The notes: generated by a model from the sequence alone, not told the origin. Shown: positions 17,506-27,383, counted from the stretch's first letter. The stretch: 60,032 nucleotides of DNA from an uncultured Acidobacteriota bacterium (GCA_900696665.1 CAADGY010000100.1:1-60032); one strand, 5' to 3'. Program-made: numbers and translations.

Positions 17506-18740
17506 TACGCCTCACCTTCCAGCCGCTCCGGCCGCGGTGTCCTGGACACGTGGAAATTCTCCAACCGGATGGAAGCCCGCGCCTGCGCCTCAACTCCCGC
17601 CAAGTGCCCAAGCAGGTCCCCGATGCCGCTGCCGCTCCATGCGCCCGCGACGGAGTACCGGCCCTTCATCGCCCGTCCCGGCTCCAGTTTCTCGCGGAAC
17701 ACGATAATTTCGTTCCGGTCCTCCTTCGTCGCGAGCGGTGCGGCCGTGTCCGCTTCCTCCGGATTGTAGTAAAGGGCCATTCCGAGCGGACCTGTCTTTG
17801 GCGATTGCGTTCCCATTAGAGAGATGCGGCCCTTTGCGGAACCGAGCTTCATGGAAGGCAGATGCCGTATGCCGGCGCCCGCCTCGTAGACGCGCGACAG
17901 ACGGAGCGGAACGATCTCGAAACGGCAATCGACGTGGGATTTTCCGGCCGCTATGGAATAGACGGCTTTCACGGCCACCTCGTCGGCTCCGATACGCCAC
18001 CGGTTCATTCGCGCTTCGACGATGGCGCGCAACGGACCGGACGCGATCACCCGATACTCCGGCGCTTCCGGAACTGGAGGTTTGTGCGCGTAGTCGGGCA
18101 TATTCAGGGGCGGCCGGTAAATCTCGCCGCCCGCGCGCAGAAAGAATCCCCCCAACCCGAGCGTGTCTCCCAGGTGAATGATGTCGAGCCCGGCGGCCGT
18201 TGGCCTGCCGGAACCGAAATATCCCACCAGGCTGTTGTACAAACCAGGCCGATCTTTTTGCCGCGCCTGAATATCCAGGAACAGGCCGCCGTATGTCCTG
18301 TAGCCGATGCTTTCGGATTCCAGTGCAACTGTGGCGCGATTGTAGCCGAACGCATGGCTGGCATGCACTTGCTTGGGCCAGGGAAGGTGGTCGCGAAGCG
18401 TGGTCGAGTAGTAAATGTGAAACCGCTTCGTTTCGCCGGGACCCAACTCAACCGGAAAGGCGAACTCGTCGGGAGTGCCATTTCCGTCCACATCATCCGC
18501 TTGTGACGGCAGAATCGCCCGGTCTTCGGGATTCACTACGATGGAGAGCGATCCGGGAAACCGCAAAGCGGTCCGCGAAGCCTCCGGTACAAGTACTACT
18601 GCCAGCGTGCTGACATGCTCCGCCGATTTGTTAAGTGCATCGAGTTCCAGGCGTGCGGCGAAGTTCGGGAGAAGCCAGTCCCGCGGAGATTGCGCCGCCG
18701 CCGCGCTGACCGAGAGCAGGGTGAGAAGAAATTTTCTCAT
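17502..18740 (-). CDS. DUF4861-like secreted protein
   Basis: The 412-residue protein has a signal peptide (MRKFLLTLLSVSAAAAQS) and resembles the DUF4861 family, beta-rich secreted proteins found with polysaccharide degradation genes. Characteristic stretches include AFGYNRATVALESE, GYRTYGGLFLDIQ and HLGDTLGLGGFFL, with a calcium-loop-like DDVDGNGTPDEF. No enzyme activity can be assigned. The start at 18740 was chosen because it begins the signal peptide. Codons further upstream would run through the divergent promoter region. It is the first gene of the long minus-strand run and is transcribed away from the toroid gene at 18824. Confidence 0.8.
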   Translation of the reverse strand: MRKFLLTLLSVSAAAAQSPRDWLLPNFAARLELDALNKSAEHVSTLAVVLVPEASRTALRFPGSLSIVVNPEDRAILPSQADDVDGNGTPDEFAFPVELGPGETKRFHIYYSTTLRDHLPWPKQVHASHAFGYNRATVALESESIGYRTYGGLFLDIQARQKDRPGLYNSLVGYFGSGRPTAAGLDIIHLGDTLGLGGFFLRAGGEIYRPPLNMPDYAHKPPVPEAPEYRVIASGPLRAIVEARMNRWRIGADEVAVKAVYSIAAGKSHVDCRFEIVPLRLSRVYEAGAGIRHLPSMKLGSAKGRISLMGTQSPKTGPLGMALYYNPEEADTAAPLATKEDRNEIIVFREKLEPGRAMKGRYSVAGAWSGSGIGDLLGHLAGVEAQARASIRLENFHVSRTPRPERLEGEAY

Positions 18741-18768
18741 TCTCAAACGCCGTTTTAAAGAGTATAAT
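18740..18768 (+). promoter_or_regulatory. forward promoter for the 18824 gene
   Basis: TATAAT (18763-18768) is a perfect -10 box with a weak -35 TTCTCA (18740-18745) at 17-base spacing. The start point would fall near 18775, giving a leader of about 49 bases with AGGAG ahead of the ATG. Confidence 0.5.
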
Positions 18769-18790
18769 GCACCTGAACGGTCAATGCCAA
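18761..18790 (-). promoter_or_regulatory. reverse promoter for the 18740-17502 operon
   Basis: On the minus strand, TTGGCA (18785-18790) and TATACT (18761-18766) lie 18 bases apart. The -10 box shares its TATA with the forward promoter, so polymerase could occupy only one direction at a time. Confidence 0.5.
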
Positions 18791-18823
18791 GCGTCCTGCC
18801 GCACCAGATAGGAGCGAAAACAG

Positions 18824-20470
18824 ATGCGCGACATCCGCAAACTGACGACATTGAAGAGATTGGCGCTGCTACTGCTGCTCGCAGCGGCGCCCTCAAGCGC
18901 CGGAACAGTGCGTTTCAAAGAGCGATGCCTGGAAGATCTTGTTGCCCAGGTTCCGAAAATTCTCGCCTCGCAGGATGCGAAAACCGGCCGGTTCGGCGAA
19001 GGCATCTGGATTGTTACGGATCAGAATGTCCTGTTGCCGCTCGCCGCGGCCTGGTCCTTCCAGCATGAGCGCAATCCGTATTACCACAAGCCGGAAGTTC
19101 TGAATGCCATCATGGCCGGAGGAGACGCGCTGATCGATGACCAGGACGCCGACGGCCGGTGGGTTTTCCGCAAGAAAGACGCTTCCACCTGGGGCAAGAT
19201 CTACATGCCATGGACCTACTCGCGCTGGATCCGCGCTTTCGAACTGGTGCGCGGTGCGATGCCCGAAGCAAGGAGAACCAGGTGGGACCGTGCGCTGCGG
19301 CTTGGCTATGAAGGCATTGCCAAAGAGTTGGCGGGCGGCCGGATCCACAATATCCCCGCCCATCACGCGATGGGGCTTTATTTTGCAGGCCGTGTTTTTG
19401 GCCGTCCGGAATGGAAGCAACAGGCATCCGAGTTTCTGCACAGGGTGGCCGCTGCGCAGCGGGCGCCGGGGTACTGGTCGGAGAACAAGGGGCCCGTGGT
19501 GCTTTACGGCACGGTTTACGTGGAGGCTTTAGGCACCTACTTCGCCGCATCGCGCGACGCCGCGATATTGCCGGTGCTGAGCAAGTCCGGCCTGTTCCAT
19601 TCCTACTTCACGTACCCCGATGGATCGGATGTGGAAACCATCGACGAGCGGAACTATTACCATCCCGAGGTGAGATTGCCGAATGTGGGATTCACCGTCA
19701 CTCCCGAGGGACGCCGGTTCACCAATCGGCGGTTGCGCGCGTTTAAAGGTACGTTGCCAGCGGACCAGGCTGCCTCGTTGCTGCTCTGGGGAGAAGAAGG
19801 AGAAGAAGGCGGTGGCGGAGCGCCGGAAGGCGACTTCGACTTTGTGTTAGGCGACGGCGAAGCAGCGGTACGCCGCCGTGGCCCCTGGTATCTCGTCGTG
19901 TCGGCGATCACCGCTCCCGTCCCGGCGTCGAGATGGATTCAGGACCGCCAGAACTTTATCAGTGTGTACCACGATGCGGCAGGCTTGATCCTGGGCGGCG
20001 GCAATACCAAGCTGCAACCGGCCTGGAGCGCGTTCACTATCGGCGATATAGGAAAGTGGCTGCGTCCCCCGGGCGAAGAAGAGCCGGATTTCCGGCCGCC
20101 CTACGGACTGGTTCACGTGCCCACGTCTGCGAAGTTACTCACCGGGGACTTGTTTGGCGTGGAACTCGGCTACGCCGGGCGCAAAGGGCAGATCACGCTG
20201 GACGTTAAAGGACCCGAACGGCTCGATTATGCGGTTTCGGGGGAACCGTCGATGACCGCCCACATCGTGGCGTTGAGAGGCTTTGGGGATAGCCGCCCGT
20301 CAAGACCCGAAGTGCGCCTACAGCCACCCGCCGGAAGCATCCTCCGTTACCCGATGCTTCCCTACGATCCCTACCGCAAAGATGGAAAGGCCGGCGCCGA
20401 ACACGGGAGACTGGTCATCGAGTTTCCGGCGGACGGGAAGCACACCATGGTAGTCGAGGTGCGGCATTGA
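18824..20470 (+). CDS. secreted alpha/alpha-toroid protein, possible polysaccharide lyase
   Basis: The 548-residue protein has a signal peptide (RLALLLLLAAAPSSAG). It then has a helix-rich region with repeated WDRALRLGYEGI and WKQQASEFLHRVAAAQ units (about 60-270), and a beta-rich C-terminal half from about 300. The link between halves holds YPDGSDVETIDERNYYH. This layout recalls heparinase II/III-like or alginate-lyase-like toroid plus sandwich enzymes, and the conserved Tyr/His/Arg cluster could be catalytic. I cannot assign a named family with certainty. AGGAG lies 9 bases before the ATG. It precedes a TonB receptor gene by 149 bp and probably supplies that uptake unit with oligosaccharides. 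Confidence 0.6.
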   Translation: MRDIRKLTTLKRLALLLLLAAAPSSAGTVRFKERCLEDLVAQVPKILASQDAKTGRFGEGIWIVTDQNVLLPLAAAWSFQHERNPYYHKPEVLNAIMAGGDALIDDQDADGRWVFRKKDASTWGKIYMPWTYSRWIRAFELVRGAMPEARRTRWDRALRLGYEGIAKELAGGRIHNIPAHHAMGLYFAGRVFGRPEWKQQASEFLHRVAAAQRAPGYWSENKGPVVLYGTVYVEALGTYFAASRDAAILPVLSKSGLFHSYFTYPDGSDVETIDERNYYHPEVRLPNVGFTVTPEGRRFTNRRLRAFKGTLPADQAASLLLWGEEGEEGGGGAPEGDFDFVLGDGEAAVRRRGPWYLVVSAITAPVPASRWIQDRQNFISVYHDAAGLILGGGNTKLQPAWSAFTIGDIGKWLRPPGEEEPDFRPPYGLVHVPTSAKLLTGDLFGVELGYAGRKGQITLDVKGPERLDYAVSGEPSMTAHIVALRGFGDSRPSRPEVRLQPPAGSILRYPMLPYDPYRKDGKAGAEHGRLVIEFPADGKHTMVVEVRH

Positions 20471-20619
20471 CGGAGCCCTCTCCGGTGCATTCCTGGTGAG
20501 TTCCGCGTTATCATGAGCGCATTAGCTTATCGGGCGCCATTCAGGCAACTGATATTCAGGGTAAACGAAAGGGTAGTTGCAAAGGTTCAGTTCAGTCTCA
20601 AGTATGGGAGGAGCTTCGC

Positions 20620-23600
20620 ATGCGATTTTCGCTCATTGTCTTGTCGAGTGTCCTGCTGTTAGCGGCCTCGATTCCCTCACAATTGTCCGCGCAAAGCATC
20701 ACTGGAACCATCGTCGGAACCGTGACGGATATCTCCGGGGGTGCCGTCAGCGCGGCAACCGTAACGTTGACGAATGAAGATACCAATCTGGAATACAGGG
20801 CTGCTGTCGCCGCTACAGGCGAGTATGTGGCCCCCAACCTTCCGCCCGGCACTTACACCGTAAAGACCGAACTGGCGGGCTTCAAACCGAGCGTCATCAG
20901 AAACCTGCGCCTGCTTGCAAGAAGGACCGTGCGCGCGGATGTTGTGCTGGAACCCGGCGCGGTCGCGCAAGCGATTGAAGTCAGCGCGTCGGCGCCGGTT
21001 ATCACTTCCGAGAATGCCACCATCGGCAACGTTCTGGAGAGCCAGACGATACGGACGCTGCCGTTGAACGGCCGCACGCTCGACCGCCTGATTCGCATTT
21101 CGGCGGGCGTGACCACCGACAGCGCCGCGAACCCGCGTGTAGCGGGGAGCGCCTACTGGGGTGGAATTCAGTTTAGCGTGGACGGTGTCACGTATAACGA
21201 CATGGGGAACGGCGGCGGCGCCTACTCCTATCGCAACGGGCTTGCCACGCTGCCGTCCGTCGACTCCATCAGTGAGTTCAAGATGGACTCGAATAATCAG
21301 AAAGCCGAGTACGAAGGATCGGTATCGGCAACGGTGGTCACCAAGAGCGGCACCAACGGACTGCACGGCTCGGTGCTCTGGTTCAATCGTAACAAAGAGC
21401 ATGCGGCAAAGAACTTTTTCGCGACCGGTCTCGCGAAGCCGCCATTCAACCGGAACGAATTCGGCTACTCGGTCGGTGGACCGATTGTGAAGAACAAGAC
21501 GTTCTTCTTTCACAGCTATGAAGGGTTGCGTGAACGGACGGCCCGGACAAACACTCTTTCCGTCGCCACCCAGGCGATGCGCGCCGGTGATTTCGCCGGA
21601 CTCCCTGTGATCATCGACCCGCTCTCCGGACTTCCGTTCGAAGGAAACCAGATCCCGGCTTCCCGTATCGATCCAAGATCGAAAGCTCTGATCGAGAAAG
21701 TCCCGCTGCCCAACCGGGCTGGAGCCGGACCTGCTGGAACGTTGACGAACTACACAGTGAATCTCCCGAATATCTCCGATGTCAACCGATGGGGTGTTCG
21801 GGTGGACCATCGCTTCTCGGAAAAGGATTCCATCTGGGTGAATCTGAACTATTCGAGGGGAAATCCCTACTTCGTCGCTCAGGGGTATCCCGAAGGCTAT
21901 GGGTCCTGGGAGAACGGCGGCTACAGCACGCAGAGCGCGAACATCACTCACAGCCACTCGTTCTCACCAACTACGCTGAACGAGTTTCGTTTCGGCTATC
22001 TTCGCCATGCGTCCGTCCGGCAGGGCATGAACCGCGATTTCGATCCGCTTTCCCTGTTTCCAGATCTGTACCCGGTATCGTACGGCGGGCTGCCAAACAT
22101 CAACATCAACGGGCACGTCGCGATCGGAGATTACGGTGGGAGCGACCTCACGCCGCAACTGACCCCTCAGTTTATCAACAACCTCACGCACATCCGCGGC
22201 CGCCACACGATCAAAACGGGCTTTGATATCGCGAATAACCGCGCGGCGTCTTTTCCAGCCACCGCGGGCATGGCATCGGGTCTGGCCAATAACGCCGGGC
22301 TCGGCCGGTTCGATTTCAACGGCCGGTTCACGAACAACAATCCCACCGGAGCGGCACAACCCGCACACGGCTTCGCGGATTTTCTGCTCGGCTATCCGAA
22401 CGTCACGTATCGCTCTACCACCAGCCCTGTCGGATTGTTCTATTCGACGCGGTACAGCGCCTTTGTGCAGGATGACTGGCAGGTGACGCCGCGATTCACC
22501 TTGAACTTCGGCTTGCGCTTCATGGTGCAGACCGCTTGGAAGGAGCGTGACCGCACGCAGGCGCAGTTTGATTTCGCCTCCAATCAGCTTGTAGTTCCGG
22601 GCGACCGGTTCCCGTCGCAAGCGCTTACCCGGTTAATTGAAGCCTATCCCATCACCACTACAGCCGCGGCCGGTCTGTCTGAGAGCATTCTCGAAACCGA
22701 CAAAAACAATTGGGCGCCACGTGTAGGTTTCGCTTTCCGGCCGTTCGGAGGGAACAAGACCGTTATACGCGGTGGGGCTGGCATTTACTACAACACCCTG
22801 CCTGTCTACATCGGCTTCCGCCAACTCGGGTTCAACAATCCGCCATTCCTGTTGGCGGAGACGTTCGAATCCGATCCCGGCCGGACTCCGTCGCTCACGC
22901 TCGCCCGTCCGTTCCCGGGTTCCGGCGCCCTCTCTCCAAATCCGAGCGTAACCGCCGTCCAGCGTAATATCCGCAACGGTGAATCCTACCAGTGGAATTT
23001 CACGTTGGAGCGGGAGTTGAAGAGCAACCTCGGTGTGCGGGCTTCTTACGTCGGCAACAAGTCCACGCACCTGCCCTGGTACAACTACCCGGTCAATGAG
23101 CCGCGTCAGGCGTCCGGTGCAATTCAGCCGAGGCGGCCCTACCAGCCCTGGGCCAGTATTTTGCTACTCGCCAGCGGCGGGGACTCCAATTTTCACCAGC
23201 TTCAGTTGGAGGCGATTCAGCGCTATTCCAACGGTCTCAGCTTCCAGGCCGAGTATTCCTGGACCCGCTCACTCGATAACGTTCCCGTCGTAGGCGGCCC
23301 GCAGGATCCTTACAACGCCCGCGCCGACCGCGGCAACTCCGACCAGATTCGCCGGCATATCTTCACCGTCGCCTATTCTTATGAGTTGCCGTTCGGTCCC
23401 AACAAGCCCTTTCTAAAGAGCACCGGTCCCTTGAAGTACTTGGTCGGAGGCTGGCAGATCGGAGGAATTACCTATGTGCGCACCGGACCTCCCTTCTCAG
23501 TTTCGTTTACTGCCTCGCAGCCGGGTTGGCTCAGTAGCCGTGCGAATCAGGTGGGCGAACCCAGGCTTTCCCGGTCTGAGCGCTCCATCAACAAATGGTT

Positions 23601-23883
23601 TGATGCCTCGGCTTTCGCAGTGCCGGCGCCCTTCACCTTTGGTAATTCGTCCCGGAATATGCTGTTTGCTCCGGGCGATATCGTCTTCGATGTGAGCCTG
23701 TTGAAAGACTTCTCCATCCGGGAACGCGCCAGCGTCCAGTTCCGGGCGGAGTTCTTCAACATGCCGAATCACGCCAACTTCGGCGGTCCGGGTGCGAACA
23801 TCTCCGTACCGTCCACGGTCGGCCGCATCTTCGGCGCCGGCGATCCGAGACAGATCCAGTTCGGATTGAAGGTACTATTCTGA
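20620..23883 (+). CDS. TonB-dependent receptor, Oar-like (2)
   Basis: The 1087-residue receptor has a signal peptide (1-24), a regulatory beta-sandwich (about 26-110), LPLNGRTLDRL (147-157) in place of the commoner LPLNGRNF, and a barrel ending GLKVLF. GGGAGG precedes the ATG by 9 bases. The 149-bp gap before it (20471-20619) holds no convincing sigma-70 promoter, so it may be co-transcribed with the toroid gene or use a different sigma factor. Its stop overlaps the start of the GH-like gene (TGATG), which ties uptake to hydrolysis. Confidence 0.92.
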   Translation: MRFSLIVLSSVLLLAASIPSQLSAQSITGTIVGTVTDISGGAVSAATVTLTNEDTNLEYRAAVAATGEYVAPNLPPGTYTVKTELAGFKPSVIRNLRLLARRTVRADVVLEPGAVAQAIEVSASAPVITSENATIGNVLESQTIRTLPLNGRTLDRLIRISAGVTTDSAANPRVAGSAYWGGIQFSVDGVTYNDMGNGGGAYSYRNGLATLPSVDSISEFKMDSNNQKAEYEGSVSATVVTKSGTNGLHGSVLWFNRNKEHAAKNFFATGLAKPPFNRNEFGYSVGGPIVKNKTFFFHSYEGLRERTARTNTLSVATQAMRAGDFAGLPVIIDPLSGLPFEGNQIPASRIDPRSKALIEKVPLPNRAGAGPAGTLTNYTVNLPNISDVNRWGVRVDHRFSEKDSIWVNLNYSRGNPYFVAQGYPEGYGSWENGGYSTQSANITHSHSFSPTTLNEFRFGYLRHASVRQGMNRDFDPLSLFPDLYPVSYGGLPNININGHVAIGDYGGSDLTPQLTPQFINNLTHIRGRHTIKTGFDIANNRAASFPATAGMASGLANNAGLGRFDFNGRFTNNNPTGAAQPAHGFADFLLGYPNVTYRSTTSPVGLFYSTRYSAFVQDDWQVTPRFTLNFGLRFMVQTAWKERDRTQAQFDFASNQLVVPGDRFPSQALTRLIEAYPITTTAAAGLSESILETDKNNWAPRVGFAFRPFGGNKTVIRGGAGIYYNTLPVYIGFRQLGFNNPPFLLAETFESDPGRTPSLTLARPFPGSGALSPNPSVTAVQRNIRNGESYQWNFTLERELKSNLGVRASYVGNKSTHLPWYNYPVNEPRQASGAIQPRRPYQPWASILLLASGGDSNFHQLQLEAIQRYSNGLSFQAEYSWTRSLDNVPVVGGPQDPYNARADRGNSDQIRRHIFTVAYSYELPFGPNKPFLKSTGPLKYLVGGWQIGGITYVRTGPPFSVSFTASQPGWLSSRANQVGEPRLSRSERSINKWFDASAFAVPAPFTFGNSSRNMLFAPGDIVFDVSLLKDFSIRERASVQFRAEFFNMPNHANFGGPGANISVPSTVGRIFGAGDPRQIQFGLKVLF

Positions 23884-26039
23884 TGAAGTTGTTTTTCGCG
23901 CTGCTCGCCACCCTCATGCTGGCGGGCAGCGCCACCCCGCAGAAGCCCTGGTGGGAGCAGGGACCCCTTCGAATTATCGACCTTACTACGAGCATCAGCC
24001 GTATCGACTACCGCGATCCGGCTCTTCTGGCAAGACAAAAAGCCGAGCAGGGCTACGATACAGAACACCTGGATATCATGCAGATGTCCGGCGGCCTGGA
24101 CGACCAGGGCTTCTTCTTTGTCTCAAAAGTAGCCGGCAAATCGAACCCCGATTACCTTAAGAAATACATCGCCGAAGCGAAAAAGCAGGGCATCCGCGTC
24201 TTTGTCTACTTCAATGTTCATTGGTACACGACCAAATTCGGCGAGCAACATCCCGACTGGCGGCAGATTCGTGAAAACGGCAAGCCGCTGGACGGCGTTT
24301 ACGACACGGGCACGGATTTTTGCGTCAACACACCCTGGAGAAAATGGTGTTTCCAGGTGCTGCGCGATCTGGCCGCTTACCCTATCGACGGCATTTTCTA
24401 CGACGGGCCGGTCTACCGGCCGGACACTTGTTACTGCAAGTATTGCCGCGAGAAGTTCCGTGCGAAGTACAGGACGGAGATGCCGTCCAAGCAGTTTCGC
24501 CGCGGCCGTGAGTTCAAGAACCTTGTCGATTTCCAGGCGGCGAGCCTCGCCGATTTTTTGCGCGACTCGAACGCTATTCTCAAGTCCATCAGCCCGCACC
24601 TGGCGCTTTACATGAACGGCGGTGTACGCGGATCGAACTGGGCCACCGGACGCCTGAATCGCGTGCTGGTTCCCGAGCAGGACTTGCTGGGCAGCGAAGG
24701 CGGCTTCATATCGGGTGACCTCACCAGAGTGCCGCTGTGGAAACCCGGCCTGACCGCACGCCTGTTGGAGACGCAGGCGGGTGGAAAACCGACGGTGATC
24801 TTCGCGGCCGCCAGCCACAAGCCCTGGACGTTTTCGTTGCTGCCCGCGGCCGAACTGCGCCTTATGTACGCCGACAGTATCGCCAATGGAGCCAGCATCT
24901 GGTTCGGTATCACTCCTTTCGAATTCGACCAGCCGGACATGGATGCAATCGCGGCAATGAACCGCTTTGCAGCCGGCAACGCCGATTACTACCGCGGCAC
25001 GCGCTCGGAAGCGCGCCTGGCGCTGGTGTGGTCGGAAACCACCGCAAATTTCTATGCAGGTGCGGGAGCCCAGTTGATTGACATCGATCAGATTGCAGTC
25101 TCCGGCGCCGGCAACATTGAGACCGAATTTTCCGGGTTCGCGGCGGCGCTGGCACGGGCGCACGTTCCGTTCGATGTAATTGACGACACGGCTCTCGAAA
25201 GCGAACCGCTGGACCGGTATTCCGCTATTGTTCTACCCAACGTGGCCTGCATGAGCGACCGCGTCGCCGCCCGCCTACGCGAGTATGTTCGCAATGGCGG
25301 CAATCTCGCCGCGAGCTTTGAAACATCCATGTACGACGACACCGGCATCCGGCGCCCCAATTATGCGCTTGCGGAGGTTTTCGGCGCGAAGTTTGCGGGA
25401 AAGATTGCTGGCCCAATGCGATGGGATTTCATCAAGCCGTTGGGCAAGCATGCCCTGCTGGCCGGGGCGGAACGGGAGATGATTCCCGCTCCGATCTATC
25501 ACTTGCAAGCCAAGGCTACCACCGCAGCTTCGCTCGCCAACTTTACGGTGCCGCTGGCCGGGCGCTATGAAGGCGTCCCCGCGGTATCCGATGATCCGGC
25601 GCTACTGTTGAACCGGTTCGGGCGTGGAACAGTGGTCTATTCAAGCGGCGACATCGGTGCGGCCATCGCCGGTTTTCACACACCCGAGTTGTTGCAGTTT
25701 GTAAGCAATGTGGCGCGCCAGTTCGCCCCGCCTCAGGTGGAGCTGGAGAACCTGCCTGGATCGGTGGAGCTCGTGCTCCGTTCGCAGAACAAGGGAGACC
25801 GGCTGTTGGTCCACCTGGTGAACTTTACCGGCGAAATGACGCGGCCAATACGCAATGTGGTTCCGCTTTCCGGAGGCGTACTAAAGTTGAAGCAGGGCGC
25901 CGGGTTCGGCAGCGCCTCGGCGTTGATGTCCCGCACCCAGTTGGAGGTGGAGAAGCAAGAGGACGGCGGACTCCGTGTAAAATTGCCTCAGTTGAGCGAA
26001 TATGAAGTCGTGGTGCTGGAACGACGCAGCACACCATGA
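23883..26039 (+). CDS. secreted GH-like barrel with beta-galactosidase trimerisation-like domain
   Basis: The 718-residue protein has a signal peptide (MKLFFALLATLMLAGSA). It then has a TIM-barrel region (about 25-370) resembling hypothetical glycoside hydrolase family 6 (GHL6-like), with FVYFNVHWY and IDGIFYDGPVY. A CYCKYC cluster follows in the barrel. A flavodoxin-like domain (about 375-590; RLALVWSETTANFY, RYSAIVLPNVACMS, LREYVRNGGNLAASFE) matches the GH42 trimerisation domain, and a beta domain ends the chain. It probably hydrolyses a glycoside brought near the cell by receptor 2. It overlaps that gene's stop by 1 bp and is 9 bp before the ceramidase-like gene. Substrate is unknown. Confidence 0.8.
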   Translation: MKLFFALLATLMLAGSATPQKPWWEQGPLRIIDLTTSISRIDYRDPALLARQKAEQGYDTEHLDIMQMSGGLDDQGFFFVSKVAGKSNPDYLKKYIAEAKKQGIRVFVYFNVHWYTTKFGEQHPDWRQIRENGKPLDGVYDTGTDFCVNTPWRKWCFQVLRDLAAYPIDGIFYDGPVYRPDTCYCKYCREKFRAKYRTEMPSKQFRRGREFKNLVDFQAASLADFLRDSNAILKSISPHLALYMNGGVRGSNWATGRLNRVLVPEQDLLGSEGGFISGDLTRVPLWKPGLTARLLETQAGGKPTVIFAAASHKPWTFSLLPAAELRLMYADSIANGASIWFGITPFEFDQPDMDAIAAMNRFAAGNADYYRGTRSEARLALVWSETTANFYAGAGAQLIDIDQIAVSGAGNIETEFSGFAAALARAHVPFDVIDDTALESEPLDRYSAIVLPNVACMSDRVAARLREYVRNGGNLAASFETSMYDDTGIRRPNYALAEVFGAKFAGKIAGPMRWDFIKPLGKHALLAGAEREMIPAPIYHLQAKATTAASLANFTVPLAGRYEGVPAVSDDPALLLNRFGRGTVVYSSGDIGAAIAGFHTPELLQFVSNVARQFAPPQVELENLPGSVELVLRSQNKGDRLLVHLVNFTGEMTRPIRNVVPLSGGVLKLKQGAGFGSASALMSRTQLEVEKQEDGGLRVKLPQLSEYEVVVLERRSTP

Positions 26040-26048
26040 GGAATCTGT

Positions 26049-27383
26049 ATGTTCCGCCTGTTGCTGGTTAGCCTCTTTATGTTTTCCATTTCCAGTCAAG
26101 CCGCTCCCGAAACCATCTGGAAAGCGGGCACGGCCAAAATCTCGATTGTCCCCGATGAACCGGTTTGGATGGCGGGCTATGCTGCGCGTACGCGGCCATC
26201 CGAGGGCGTAGCGTTGCCGGTGCACGCCAAGGCGCTCGTGCTCGAAGACACTTCGGGAAAGAAGTCTGTGCTCGTCACCGCTGACCTCCTCGGATTTACA
26301 GCGCGACTGAGCCGGGTGGTTGCAAAACGAGCACAGAAGAAATACGGGCTGCCGCGGGAACGCATCCTGTTTAACGCGTCCCACACGCATTCCGGTCCCG
26401 TTATTGACCGCCAACTTGCGGTGGCGTATCTCATAGACGATAAGCAATGGGCGGCCATCGATCGTTATACCAAGGCCCTCGAGGACAAATTGTTGGACGT
26501 CATCGGGCAGGCGCTGAAAAATATGCAGCCTGCGAGCCTGAGTTTCGGGCGCACGAAAGCCGGTTTCGCAGCGAACCGCCGCAAGTCGTTCGGACCGGGG
26601 CCCGTACAGCACGAAGTTCCCGTGCTGCGCATTAGTGGAAAAGACGGACAGCTCCTTGCGGTAGTGTTCACCTATGCGTGTCATAACACGACGCTGGGCG
26701 CCGATTTTTGCAAATTCCATGGCGATTATGCGGGCGTGGCGCAGAAGCAGATCGAAGACCGGCATCCTGGCGGGGTGGCCTACTTTGTGACCGGGTGCGG
26801 CGCCGATGCGAACCCCAATCCTCGTGGCACTCTCGACCATGTGAACCGCTACGGCAGCGAACTTGCAACGGCGGTCATGGAGAAGATATCCGGCGATCTG
26901 CGCGCCGTCTCGGGCCCTTTGCGCACGGTCTTTCAAATTGAAGAACTGGACTTCGCCACACCTCCCACGCGCGACGAGCTGAAGAAAAAGCTGTTGCACG
27001 AAAACGTGTACGAACGCCGCCACGCCGAAGAGATGCTGAAGATCATGGACCGCGATGGGCGGCTTCCCACAAAATACCCCTACCCGCTCCAGGTCTGGCA
27101 GTTTGGTCCGGATCTCACGCTGATCGCGATGGCGGGCGAAGTGGTGGTCGATTACAACCTGCGGCTGAGGAAAGAACTCGGCGAAGAAAACACTTGGGTG
27201 GCCGGATACAGCAATGATGTCTCCGCCTACATCCCATCCTTGCGCATCCTCAAGGAGGGCGGCTACGAAGGCGGCGGAGCGATGATCTACTATGTCCAGC
27301 CCGGCCCCTTCGCACCCAATGTGGAAGAACTGATTATGGAGCGCATCCACAAACTCGTCCAGCAGGTGCGCCCGGCCAAGTGA
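26049..27383 (+). CDS. neutral/alkaline ceramidase-like secreted protein (2)
   Basis: The 444-residue protein has a signal peptide (LLLVSLFMFSISSQA) and the clearest ceramidase-type zinc motif in the window: FNASHTHSGPVID. It also has VFTYACHNTTLGADFCKFHGDYAG and FVTGCGADANPNPRG, the latter like the GDVSPN region of the family. It is far shorter than full ceramidases and lacks their C-terminal domain. GAGGA precedes the ATG. It closes the plus-strand unit, only 6 bp from the convergent receptor 3 gene, with no terminator between them. The homologue at 4472-5800 also sits beside a TonB receptor. The true substrate is unknown; an amide or ester hydrolase on a conjugate is possible. Confidence 0.82.
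   Translation: MFRLLLVSLFMFSISSQAAPETIWKAGTAKISIVPDEPVWMAGYAARTRPSEGVALPVHAKALVLEDTSGKKSVLVTADLLGFTARLSRVVAKRAQKKYGLPRERILFNASHTHSGPVIDRQLAVAYLIDDKQWAAIDRYTKALEDKLLDVIGQALKNMQPASLSFGRTKAGFAANRRKSFGPGPVQHEVPVLRISGKDGQLLAVVFTYACHNTTLGADFCKFHGDYAGVAQKQIEDRHPGGVAYFVTGCGADANPNPRGTLDHVNRYGSELATAVMEKISGDLRAVSGPLRTVFQIEELDFATPPTRDELKKKLLHENVYERRHAEEMLKIMDRDGRLPTKYPYPLQVWQFGPDLTLIAMAGEVVVDYNLRLRKELGEENTWVAGYSNDVSAYIPSLRILKEGGYEGGGAMIYYVQPGPFAPNVEELIMERIHKLVQQVRPAK

Noticed and set aside
25881-27350. Long open frame (489 codons) antisense to the second ceramidase-like gene
   Set aside because: It is a codon-bias shadow in GC-rich sequence. The plus-strand gene has a signal peptide, ribosome site and family motifs; the antisense frame has none.
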